The notes under the pieces are model-generated. The model saw nothing but the letters and a program-made list of their open reading frames with translations. It made no database searches and was not told the origin of the DNA. A stretch of 15,317 nt of DNA from contig CAJJYO010000011.1 of assembly GCA_905197385.1 (NCBI GenBank), positions 1 to 15,317 on the forward strand, in the 5' to 3' direction. The DNA is from an uncultured Collinsella sp. Lineage in GTDB: Bacteria > Actinomycetota > Coriobacteriia > Coriobacteriales > Coriobacteriaceae. The position numbers and the translations under genes were made by a program. This document shows, one piece after another, positions 1 to 6,380 of the stretch (position 1 is its first letter; each line of letters starts with the position of its first letter).

Positions 1-133
1 TATGCTGCTTGTCGCCACCGAAGAAATCTACCTCGATGCCCTTGATGCCGAGAATTTCGGTCAGCTCGCCCTTGAGCTGCTGAGCCTCGACGTCGAACCC
101 GGGTTTCTTCTCCACGTAGATACGAGAGACCAT
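1..133 (-). CDS. purL: Phosphoribosylformylglycinamidine synthase, N-terminal fragment (gene runs off the left edge)
   Basis: The first 44 codons of a reverse-strand gene are visible. The protein begins MVSRIYVEKKPGFDVEAQ and continues through an LGIKGIE segment. This matches the N-terminus (PurS-like region) of the long, single-chain FGAM synthase found in Clostridia and Coriobacteriia, which performs the ATP- and glutamine-dependent fourth step of purine synthesis in the cytoplasm. The start is the ATG read on the reverse strand at 133-131. It is preceded by AGGAAGG and AGGAA purine runs at ribosome-binding distance. The recognition rests on this short stretch only. The glutaminase and ATP-binding domains lie outside the window, so chain length and integrity cannot be judged. 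It is divergent from the antiporter gene at 318, with 184 bp between them. Confidence 0.8.
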   Translation of the reverse strand, partial: MVSRIYVEKKPGFDVEAQQLKGELTEILGIKGIEVDFFGGDKQH

Positions 134-317
134 TGGTTCCTGCCTTCCTGATCGGTTGGGCGTACGGTACGGTATGCGGCAGCGGTCGGTTTGCGGGGTC
201 AGCCCTGCGGTCGCCTTGAGCCACATGTTTGTAAACCTCACTATGATACGACAGCTCGCGGCGCGTTGAGGACGGCGAGGGTGCTACAGTGAAGCGCAAA
301 CAAGAGAAAGGCATCAC
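134..317. promoter_or_regulatory. Divergent intergenic region purL / antiporter
   Basis: This 184-bp gap should contain promoters for both the leftward purL and the rightward antiporter. A TACAGT box at 285-290 could be a -10 for the antiporter, but the nearest -35-like TTGAGG (266-271) is only 13 bp away, so no confident promoter is called. Reading leftward, a TATCAT box occurs near 243-248 with no clear -35. No riboswitch fold is obvious by eye. Confidence 0.3.
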
Positions 318-1910
318 ATGGCATTCGTTTCGCTCGCCATCATCGCGCTCGTGGCCTTTGCAAGCCCCTTCATCGCCTCGGCGATTCCCGGGAAACCCGT
401 TCCCGAGACGGTCTTTTTGCTCGTGTTCGGCGCGGTGCTGGGACCCCATATGCTCGGCATTATCCATGTGGATGCTGAGGTCTCGCTTGTGTCCGAGCTC
501 GGCCTGGCCTTTTTGTTCCTGCTTGCCGGCTTTGAGATCGACCCCAAGAGCATCACGGGCGTCGAGGGACGCTACGGCTTGGCGACGTGGGTCGTCACGT
601 TTGGTATCGCCTGGCTCGCCGTGCGCTTTACCCCGTGGTTCTCGGTCAGCCATTTCGACGGTATCGCCGTGACGCTTGCCCTCACTTCGACGGCGCTCGG
701 CACGCTCGTGCCCATCATGCGTGAGCGTTCGCTGACCGGAACGCGCGTGGGCGACTCGATTCTCGCGTATGGCACCTGGGGCGAACTTGGGCCCGTGCTT
801 GCTATGTCGGTATTGCTGTCTGCCCGCACAGGCATCCAAACGCTCGTAATCCTTGGCTTGTTTGCGGCGGTTTGCGTGTTGCTGGCCGTGGTCCCAAGTC
901 GCTCCAAGCGCGTCGGCAGCCGCTTCTTTGCGTTTGTCGAGGAACGCGCCGATACCACGTCGCAGACCTTCGTGCGCCTGACGGTGCTCATCCTGGTCAC
1001 GCTCGTGGCGTTCTCGGCCATCTTTGACCTCGACATCGTGTTGGGTTCTTTTGCCGCCGGCTTTGTCCTGCGCTATATCATCCCCGAGGGCAACCATACG
1101 CTCGAGACCAAGCTCGACGGCCTGGCCTACGGCTTTTTGATTCCGGTGTTCTTTACCATATCGGGCGCAAAGATCGACCTGACGGCCATATCGGGCGCAA
1201 AGATCGACCTGACGGCCGTGGCGTCGCGCCCGGGCTTGCTCGCGGGCTTTATCGTGGCGTTGCTGATTATTCGTGCCGTGCCCATTCTCATCTCTATGAG
1301 CATTTGTCCTGCGACGCGCGATGTGTCGGCGTATGGTCGCATTACCGTGGCCCTGTACTGCACTACGGCGCTGCCGATTATCGTTGCCGTGACAAGCGTT
1401 GCCGTCAACGCGGGCGCGCTGTCGCAAGATATTGCGTCGGTCATGGTTGCCGCCGGCGCCATCACGGTGTTCTTGATGCCGCTGCTCGCACAGCTCTTCT
1501 ACCGCGTGGTCGACGCCGCGCCGGTTGCCGCCGTGGCAGAAGTTGCCGAGCATCCATCCGATGCGCTCGACATCCTGCGCGCCCATCACGATTTGGCGAG
1601 CCTGCTCGCACGAGAGCACGAGCTGCTGACCTCGCATGGCCATGGTCGCGTATTCGAGGGCCTGCCTACGCTCGATACAATTGCCGAGCGTCTTTCCGCC
1701 GAGGCGGCGAGCGGTCACATCGATGCCCGCATCGTGGACGCGGCGCGCCTGCTTGCCGACAAGACCTATGGCGATGAGGTTGACCCGTCCGAGCTGACTC
1801 CGCGTGAGCGTCGCCGCCTGGAGCGCGCCAAGCTCGCCGTGCGCGAATATCGCCGCCGCATGCTGGAGCTCTATGCGCGCGATGAAGCCCAGGACGACGA
1901 CGGCAAGTAG
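318..1910 (+). CDS. CPA2-family cation:proton antiporter (Na+/H+ exchanger domain) with soluble C-terminal tail
   Basis: This 530-residue protein is an integral membrane monovalent cation:proton antiporter, probably exporting Na+ or K+ in exchange for H+. Residues about 1-395 are a run of hydrophobic helices with CPA2 landmarks: IPGKPVPE followed by FGAVLGP (23-43), LGLAFLFLLAGFEID (61-75), LTSTALGTLVP (122-132) and PVFFTISGAKIDL (276-288). Residues about 400-530 are a charged, helical cytoplasmic tail with no recognised TrkA-N domain. At the position where many CPA2 proteins have an ND or QD pair, this one has G155-E156 (WGELGPVLA). A ten-residue block, ISGAKIDLTA, is present twice in tandem (281-290 and 291-300). 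The ATG at 318 is preceded by GAGAAAGG. An alternative ATG at 289 is in another frame. The substrate ion cannot be told from sequence. Confidence 0.85.
   Translation: MAFVSLAIIALVAFASPFIASAIPGKPVPETVFLLVFGAVLGPHMLGIIHVDAEVSLVSELGLAFLFLLAGFEIDPKSITGVEGRYGLATWVVTFGIAWLAVRFTPWFSVSHFDGIAVTLALTSTALGTLVPIMRERSLTGTRVGDSILAYGTWGELGPVLAMSVLLSARTGIQTLVILGLFAAVCVLLAVVPSRSKRVGSRFFAFVEERADTTSQTFVRLTVLILVTLVAFSAIFDLDIVLGSFAAGFVLRYIIPEGNHTLETKLDGLAYGFLIPVFFTISGAKIDLTAISGAKIDLTAVASRPGLLAGFIVALLIIRAVPILISMSICPATRDVSAYGRITVALYCTTALPIIVAVTSVAVNAGALSQDIASVMVAAGAITVFLMPLLAQLFYRVVDAAPVAAVAEVAEHPSDALDILRAHHDLASLLAREHELLTSHGHGRVFEGLPTLDTIAERLSAEAASGHIDARIVDAARLLADKTYGDEVDPSELTPRERRRLERAKLAVREYRRRMLELYARDEAQDDDGK
1158..1217 (+). 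repeat. Perfect 2 x 30-bp in-frame tandem duplication inside the antiporter gene
   Basis: Bases 1158-1187 are repeated without a single change at 1188-1217. Each copy encodes ISGAKIDLTA. Because 30 bp is ten codons, the frame is kept. The absence of even a synonymous difference points to a very recent duplication or a slippage-prone array. Confidence 0.95.
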
Positions 1911-1948
1911 CAAGGAATGTCGGGATACGGGTTCCGTCCAAATAATAG

Positions 1949-1989
1949 AAGGCGCGCTGCCTGCGGTTGATGCAGGCAACGCGCCTTTT
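1949..1989. terminator. Bidirectional intrinsic terminator between the antiporter and hom
   Basis: The arms GGCGCG-C-TGCCTGC (1951-1964) and GCAGGCA-A-CGCGCC (1972-1985) pair over 13 bp with one C/A mismatch and a 7-nt loop (GGTTGAT). TTTT follows at 1986-1989 on the + strand. On the - strand the same stem is followed by TTCTATTATTT, so it can end transcripts from both convergent genes. Confidence 0.9.
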
Positions 1990-2022
1990 GCGTTGAGCTT
2001 CGTTGAGGTTCGAAGTAGTGGA

Positions 2023-3366
2023 CTAGTTGGCCATAACGCCTTCGGTCCAGGCCTCGACGTCCTCGATGCGCAGGACGTTGGCGACCTCGGCCACGCAGTC
2101 GACGCTGGCAAGCTCGGCGGCGGCAGCCTGGACGTCCTTCTCGAGCGCGCGGTGCGTCAGGAAGATGACCGAGCAGGCATCGCTGACGCCCGACTTGCCG
2201 TCCTCGACCTGGTTGATGAGCGAGATCGAGATGTTGTGCTTGGCAAAGATATCGACCGTCTCGGACAGGGCGCCCACGCGGTCGGCGACCTTCAGGCGCA
2301 CATAGTACTTGGTCTGGAGCTCGTCCATGGGCTTAAAGGCGAGGTTGTGACCATAGGGCTCAATCTCGGGCAGCGGAGCCACGCCGCGGCTGATCTGCTC
2401 GGAGAGCGACAGGATGTCGCCCACGACGGCGCTCGCGGTGGGGAAGGAGCCTGCGCCGGCACCGTAGAACATGGTCTCGCCCACGGCGTCACCCACCACG
2501 TAGACGGCGTTCATGGCGCCGTTGACCTTGGCGAGCATGTGATCGGCAGGAATCAGCGTGGGGTGCACGCGGACGTCGACGCCGGCGTCGGTGTTGCGGG
2601 CGATGCCGAGCAGCTTAATGGTGTAGCCGAGCTCGCGGGCCTGGGCGATGTCCTCGGCGCCGATGGTACGGATACCCTGCTGGTACACATCATCGGTGGT
2701 CACGCGGGTGCCAAAGCCGATGGAGGCGAGGATCGCCGTCTTGCTGGCGGCGTCGAAGCCGTCGACGTCGGCGGACGGGTCGGCCTCGGCGTAGCCCTTG
2801 GCCTGGGCGTCGGCGAGCACGTCGGCGTAATCGGCGCCCTCGGCGTCCATGCGCGACAGGATATAGTTGGTGGTACCGTTGAGAATGCCGGCGATGGTCA
2901 GGATCTTGTTGCCCACCAGGTCGTGCTCGAGCGTGCTCACGATGGGGATGCCGCCGCCGCAGCTGGCCTCGCACTTAATCTGCACGCCGCACGCGCGCGC
3001 CTTCTCGGCAAGCGTCTCGACGTGACGGCCCAGCAGGGCCTTGTTGGCAGAGACGACGTGCTTGCCGTGCTCAAAGGCAGTGGTGAAGATTTCGGTTGCG
3101 GGATGCTCGCCACCGATCAGCTCGACGACGATGTCGACGGCGGGGTCGGTGACGACATCGTGCCAGTCGCTCGTAAAGGCCTCGCGCTCAATACCGGCAG
3201 CTTCGGCCTGCTCCCAGGCAAGCGCGCAGGCGCGGGTCAGCTTAAGGTCGATGCCGTAGGCGGCCAGGTACTCATCGTGGTGGCTCTTGATCAGACGGGC
3301 CACGCCGCCGCCGACGGTTCCCAGACCGATCAGACCGACGTTCACGGTGCGCAGGGGTTCGCTCAT
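2023..3366 (-). CDS. hom: Homoserine dehydrogenase with C-terminal ACT domain
   Basis: This 447-residue cytoplasmic enzyme reduces aspartate-4-semialdehyde to homoserine with NAD(P)H, the branch step to threonine, methionine and isoleucine. Visible parts are the Rossmann motif GLIGLGTVGGGVARLI (11-26), SANKALL (107-112 area, K109), the NGTTNYIL segment (163-170), and the signature DPSADVDGFDAASK (196-209) with the expected catalytic pair D205 and K209. An ACT regulatory domain (about 355-435, YYVRLKVADRVGALSE) is where threonine feedback is usually sensed in Gram-positive enzymes. Length is normal for the monofunctional, ACT-bearing type, with no fused aspartokinase. The start at 3366 has AAGGAG about eight bases upstream. 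It is convergent with the antiporter and divergent from the liv operon, 250 bp away. Function is considered certain; regulation by threonine is inferred. Confidence 0.95.
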   Translation of the reverse strand: MSEPLRTVNVGLIGLGTVGGGVARLIKSHHDEYLAAYGIDLKLTRACALAWEQAEAAGIEREAFTSDWHDVVTDPAVDIVVELIGGEHPATEIFTTAFEHGKHVVSANKALLGRHVETLAEKARACGVQIKCEASCGGGIPIVSTLEHDLVGNKILTIAGILNGTTNYILSRMDAEGADYADVLADAQAKGYAEADPSADVDGFDAASKTAILASIGFGTRVTTDDVYQQGIRTIGAEDIAQARELGYTIKLLGIARNTDAGVDVRVHPTLIPADHMLAKVNGAMNAVYVVGDAVGETMFYGAGAGSFPTASAVVGDILSLSEQISRGVAPLPEIEPYGHNLAFKPMDELQTKYYVRLKVADRVGALSETVDIFAKHNISISLINQVEDGKSGVSDACSVIFLTHRALEKDVQAAAAELASVDCVAEVANVLRIEDVEAWTEGVMAN

Positions 3367-3616
3367 AGATAGCTCCTTCGTGCATCTTATGGATGGATTA
3401 ACCGCTTAAAGGTTGAGTGCATTCTAGCGTGAAGTGCGGGCGCGTGCTTGCCTGGCAGCGGGAGCAGCATAAAACGCCACCCCCGAAACGCTGCGGAAAC
3501 ATTGGAAACACGCTCGCTACAAACGAACTTCCGTAACAAACTGTCAACGTTTGCACCATAAGGTTTGCCCTGTACCGCAAGACGGCCGCACCACGGCCAG
3601 CGAAAAGGGGGACACC
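3367..3616. promoter_or_regulatory. Divergent regulatory region hom / liv operon
   Basis: This 250-bp region must hold promoters for hom (leftward) and for the liv operon (rightward). Leftward, TAGAAT (reverse complement of 3421-3426) is a fair -10 for hom but lacks a good -35. Toward the liv side the sequence becomes richer in A. It carries GGAAACA twice at 9-bp spacing (3495-3501 and 3504-3510), and CGGAAACATT (3494-3503) recurs upstream of the second binding-protein gene. The RBS AAAGGGGG lies at 3604-3611. No attenuator-like leader is apparent. Confidence 0.4.
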
Positions 3617-4783
3617 ATGTTTAGCATCAACAACGTACTTAACCGCAGGAGTTTCTTGGCTGGCGCTGCGGCGCTCGGTAGCACCGCAGCACTCGCTGGT
3701 TGCTCGTCGGGTGGCGCGGACGGCGGCTCCGCCGATGACGGCAAGACCTTCAAGATCGGTGTCATCGGCCCTCTGACCGGCGCCGCGGCAACCTATGGCG
3801 TTTCGGCCGAGAAGGGTGCCAAGCTCGCCGCCAAGGATTTCTCGACCAAGGACCTCAAACTCTCGCTTAAGTCCGAGGACGATGTCGCCGACGGTGAGAA
3901 GGCCATCAACGCCTTCAATACCCTGTGCGACTGGGGCATGCAGGCACTCGTCGGCCCCGTTACCACCGGGGCCGCCGTCGCCGTCTCGGGCGAGATCGCC
4001 GACGATATGCTCATGGTCACGCCTTCGGCCTCGTCGCTCGACGTCACCAAGGACAAGACCACAGTTTTCCAGGTTTGCTTCACCGATCCGACCATGGGCG
4101 CCAGCGCCGCGAAGTTCTTGGCCGAGAAATACGCGGATGCCAAGATCGCCTTGTTCTACAACTCCGGCGATACGTATAGCTCGGGCGTTGCCGACGCTTT
4201 TGCCGAGCAGGCCAAGGCGTCCAAGCTCGACATCGTCGATACCGAGACCTTTAAGGACGACTCTTCCACGAGCTTTACCAACCAGCTCACCAAGGCCAAG
4301 GAGGCCGGCGCCACGCTTATCTTTGCCCCGATCTATTACACGCCGGCGTCCGTCCTGCTCAAGAACGCCAAGGACATGGGCTACGACATGACCCTCATGG
4401 GTACCGACGGCATGGACGGCCTGCTCTCTGTGGAAGGCTTCGATACCTCTCTTGCCGAGGGCGTACTGCTCGTGACCCCGTTTTCGGCTGACGATGAGAA
4501 GAATGCCGACTTCGTCAAGGCCTATAAGGATGCCTACGACGAGACGCCCAACCAGTTTGCCGCCGACGCCTACGATTGCGTCCACGCCATCGCCGAGGCC
4601 ATCGACAAAGCGGGCATCGACATTACGGCCGACGGCGCCGACATTGCCGGCGACCTTGCCAAGGCCATGCGCAAGATCAAGATCGAGGGCCTGACGGGCG
4701 AGCTGACGTGGAATGACAAGGGCCAGGTCGAAAAGCCCGCTACGGCTTATGTGATCCAGGACGGCAAGTACATCGCCGCCTAA
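3617..4783 (+). CDS. ABC transporter substrate-binding lipoprotein, branched-chain amino acid type (LivJ-like, paralogue 1)
   Basis: This 388-residue extracytoplasmic receptor would capture an amino acid and deliver it to the permease encoded downstream. The N-terminus has a twin-arginine motif NRRSFLAG (9-16), a hydrophobic stretch, and a lipobox LAGC with the modified cysteine at 29, so it is a predicted Tat-exported lipoprotein. A Ser/Gly/Asp-rich linker follows. The Peripla_BP_6 type I fold starts at FKIGVIGPLTGAAATYG (45-61) and includes DWGMQALVGP, PSASS, FNQ-like FYNSGDTYSSG and IFAPIYYTPASVLL. The ATG at 3617 is chosen because AAAGGGGG precedes it by five bases; upstream in-frame codons back to 3551 have no RBS. 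It heads the operon. By eye it is about 70 % identical to the next gene product. Ligand identity is inferred from family and neighbours; peptides, urea or other amino acids are possible. Confidence 0.88.
   Translation: MFSINNVLNRRSFLAGAAALGSTAALAGCSSGGADGGSADDGKTFKIGVIGPLTGAAATYGVSAEKGAKLAAKDFSTKDLKLSLKSEDDVADGEKAINAFNTLCDWGMQALVGPVTTGAAVAVSGEIADDMLMVTPSASSLDVTKDKTTVFQVCFTDPTMGASAAKFLAEKYADAKIALFYNSGDTYSSGVADAFAEQAKASKLDIVDTETFKDDSSTSFTNQLTKAKEAGATLIFAPIYYTPASVLLKNAKDMGYDMTLMGTDGMDGLLSVEGFDTSLAEGVLLVTPFSADDEKNADFVKAYKDAYDETPNQFAADAYDCVHAIAEAIDKAGIDITADGADIAGDLAKAMRKIKIEGLTGELTWNDKGQVEKPATAYVIQDGKYIAA
4337..4387 (+). repeat. 51-bp exact repeat, copy 1 (in livJ-like 1)
   Basis: This tract is identical, base for base, to 5795-5845 in the second binding-protein gene. 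It covers codons for the YYTPASVLLKNAKDMGYD region, with all third positions matching, while flanking codons differ. See the matching copy and the gene-conversion finding. Confidence 0.9.
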
Positions 4784-5053
4784 GTGCATATACATCGAGA
4801 CCGGCGGGCCGTTTTATTCAGGGCAAGGACGCCTGTAACAGAACGGAAACATTACTTTCACACAATAAAGTGGCTAAACTGCATAAACCGACAGGAATAC
4901 GCAGAATTATGGATAAATGAACAAATCCAAAGAAAAGTTGAAATAATCGCCACTTTCCTTAACTAAAGCGTCTAGTATTTTGCGAACGCCGAGCACGGCG
5001 AAGGATGGCCTGTCGGGTAACCGAAACCCGACGAGATTTGAGAGGAGAGCCGC
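4784..5053. promoter_or_regulatory. AT-rich intergenic region between the two binding-protein genes
   Basis: This 270-bp gap is long for neighbours in one operon. Bases roughly 4830-4980 are strikingly A/T-rich against a GC-rich background, which suits a promoter or regulator site for the second gene. TTGAAA (4938-4943) and TAGTAT (4973-4978) are promoter-like elements but are not correctly spaced to each other, so no promoter is assigned. AAAGTGGC (4867-4874) and GCCACTTT (4949-4956) form an 8-bp inverted repeat 74 bp apart. CGGAAACATT at 4844-4853 recurs from the upstream region of the first gene. A weak G/C hairpin followed by TTTTATT lies near 4801-4818 and might be a leaky terminator after gene 1. 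The 60-codon ORF through here lacks an RBS and is not called. Confidence 0.4.
5012..5032 (+). other. 7-bp hairpin in the leader just upstream of livJ-like 2
   Basis: GTCGGGT (5012-5018) and ACCCGAC (5026-5032) form a perfect stem with loop AACCGAA. No T-run follows, so it is not a terminator. It ends about ten bases before the GAGAGGAGA ribosome-binding site. It could protect the mRNA 5' end, modulate translation, or, as DNA, be an operator. The role is not determined. Confidence 0.5.
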
Positions 5054-6241
5054 ATGTCGAGCCTCACCGGTAAGTCATTGAACCCTGTTATGAATCGCAG
5101 GAGCGTTATCGCGAGCGCAGCAGGTCTGGGGGCGATGTCAATTCTAGCTGGCTGCTCCTCCAACGGCGGCGACAGCGGTTCCGCGTCGGGCGACGCTTCG
5201 TTTAAGATCGGCACCATCGGCCCGCTGACCGGCGCCAACGCGTCCTACGGCAAGTCCGTTACACAGGCTGTCGAGCTTGGCTGCAAGGATTTCTCGACTA
5301 AGGAGCTGCCGCTTGTCAGCAAGGCCGAGGACGACCAGGCCGATGGCGAGAAGGCCGTCAACGCCTTCAACACCCTGCTCGACTGGGGCATGCAGGCCCT
5401 CGTCGGTCCGACCACCACGGGTGCGTCGGTCGCCGTTGCCGCAGAGTGCGGTAACGACCCCGAGACGTTCATGATCACCCCGTCCGCGTCTTCCGAGGAC
5501 GTTACCAAGGGCAAGGATTGCGTCTTCCAGGTTTGCTTTACCGACCCCAACCAGGGTGTCAACGCTGCCAAGTTCCTGGCAGAGAAATATGCGGACGAGA
5601 AGTTCGTGCTGTTCTATAACTCCGGCGACGCCTATTCTTCGGGCATCGCAGATTCCTTTAAGGCCCAGGCCGCTAAGTCCAAGCTCGAGATTGTCGACGA
5701 GGAGACCTTTAAGGACGACTCCGCCACGAGCTTTACCAACCAGCTGACCAAGGCCAAGCAGGCAGGCGCCACCATGATCTTTGCGCCGATCTACTACACG
5801 CCGGCGTCCGTCCTGCTCAAGAACGCCAAGGACATGGGCTACGACGTCAAGATGATGGGCTGCGACGGCATGGACGGCATCCTGGGCGTTGAGGGCTTCG
5901 ACACCTCTCTTGCCGAGGGTCTGCTGCTCATGACCCCGTTCTCCGCCGACGACGAGAAGAACGCCGACTTCGTCAACGCTTACAAAGATAAGTTCGGCGA
6001 TACCCCCGACCAGTTTGCCGCCGACGCCTACGACGGCGTGCATGCGGTGGTCGAGGCTCTCAAGGAGGCCGGCCTGGGTGTCGACGCCGACCCCACCGAG
6101 GTTGCCGAGAAGCTTCCCGAGGCTATGCGCAACATTACTGTTGACGGTCTGACTGGCAAGCTCTCCTGGAACGACAAGGGCCAGGTCCAGAAGGACCCGA
6201 CGGCGTACGTCATTACCGACGGCAAGTACGTACAGGCCTAA
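5054..6241 (+). CDS. ABC transporter substrate-binding lipoprotein, branched-chain amino acid type (LivJ-like, paralogue 2)
   Basis: This 395-residue paralogue of the preceding protein has the same predicted export route: NRRSVIAS (14-21) twin-arginine motif, hydrophobic segment and lipobox LAGC with cysteine 34. The Peripla_BP_6 body begins at FKIGTIGPLTGANASYG. Compared with paralogue 1 it has a two-residue insertion near the N(D)PETF segment and differs in the first lobe (for example GKSVTQAVELGCKDF against GVSAEKGAKLAAKDF), where ligand contacts are usually made. Specificity may therefore have shifted. The ATG at 5054 has GAGAGGAGA about six bases upstream; an in-frame ATG at 5090 has no RBS, although it would give a more compact signal peptide. 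It is followed after 139 bp, including two stem-loops, by livH. The exact ligand is unknown. Confidence 0.88.
   Translation: MSSLTGKSLNPVMNRRSVIASAAGLGAMSILAGCSSNGGDSGSASGDASFKIGTIGPLTGANASYGKSVTQAVELGCKDFSTKELPLVSKAEDDQADGEKAVNAFNTLLDWGMQALVGPTTTGASVAVAAECGNDPETFMITPSASSEDVTKGKDCVFQVCFTDPNQGVNAAKFLAEKYADEKFVLFYNSGDAYSSGIADSFKAQAAKSKLEIVDEETFKDDSATSFTNQLTKAKQAGATMIFAPIYYTPASVLLKNAKDMGYDVKMMGCDGMDGILGVEGFDTSLAEGLLLMTPFSADDEKNADFVNAYKDKFGDTPDQFAADAYDGVHAVVEALKEAGLGVDADPTEVAEKLPEAMRNITVDGLTGKLSWNDKGQVQKDPTAYVITDGKYVQA
5795..5845 (+). repeat. 51-bp exact repeat, copy 2 (in livJ-like 2)
   Basis: Identical to 4337-4387, 1458 bp upstream and in the same orientation. Direct repeats of this length could support recombination between the two genes, giving a single chimeric binding protein. 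Confidence 0.9.
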
Positions 6242-6272
6242 TAGGCCGCCTTACATAGAGCGGTTTTGATCC

Positions 6273-6304
6273 CAAGCAGGGGAGGTTTTGGCCTTCCCTG
6301 CTTG
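6273..6304 (+). other. Strong 13-bp stem-loop between livJ-like 2 and livH
   Basis: CAAGCAGGGGAGG (6273-6285) pairs with CCTTCCCTGCTTG (6292-6304), with one G-T wobble and loop TTTTGG. No T-tract follows, so complete termination is unlikely. It is a good candidate for a 3' mRNA-stabilising or processing element that protects the upstream binding-protein message. Confidence 0.75.
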
Positions 6305-6314
6305 CTTGGTATCT

Positions 6315-6334
6315 AGGGACGATGTAACGTCCCT
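6315..6334 (+). other. Second stem-loop (AGGGACG/CGTCCCT) upstream of livH
   Basis: The arms 6315-6321 and 6328-6334 form seven perfect pairs around loop ATGTAA, followed by GTTTCAT. It could act as a weak, partial terminator. The same GGGACG...CGTCCC arms recur at 10101-10120. Confidence 0.6.
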
Positions 6335-6380
6335 GTTTCATACATCAACTGGAAACCTATTCGAAAGGGGGATGTGGAAC

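Noticed and set aside
1158..1217. CRISPR-like repeat
   Set aside because: Two directly adjacent 30-bp copies without spacers, inside a coding frame: a tandem duplication, not an array.
1804..3372. 522-codon + strand open frame opposite hom
   Set aside because: It lies antisense to the clearly recognised homoserine dehydrogenase; long antisense frames are expected in GC-rich DNA and the product is low-complexity (Gly/Ala/Asp/Val/Leu rich) with no domain.
3398..4795. 465-codon - strand open frame opposite livJ-like 1
   Set aside because: Antisense shadow with low-complexity product; the + strand carries a signal peptide, lipobox and full receptor fold.
4784..4966. 60-codon + ORF between the receptor genes
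   Set aside because: It starts at a GTG directly after the livJ-like 1 stop with no Shine-Dalgarno, runs through an AT-rich promoter-like region and resembles no family.
6288..6380. N-terminal extension of livH from 6288 or 6372
   Set aside because: The 6288 start falls in the hairpin loop with no RBS; the 6372 ATG abuts the Shine-Dalgarno. 6381 has correct spacing and family length.
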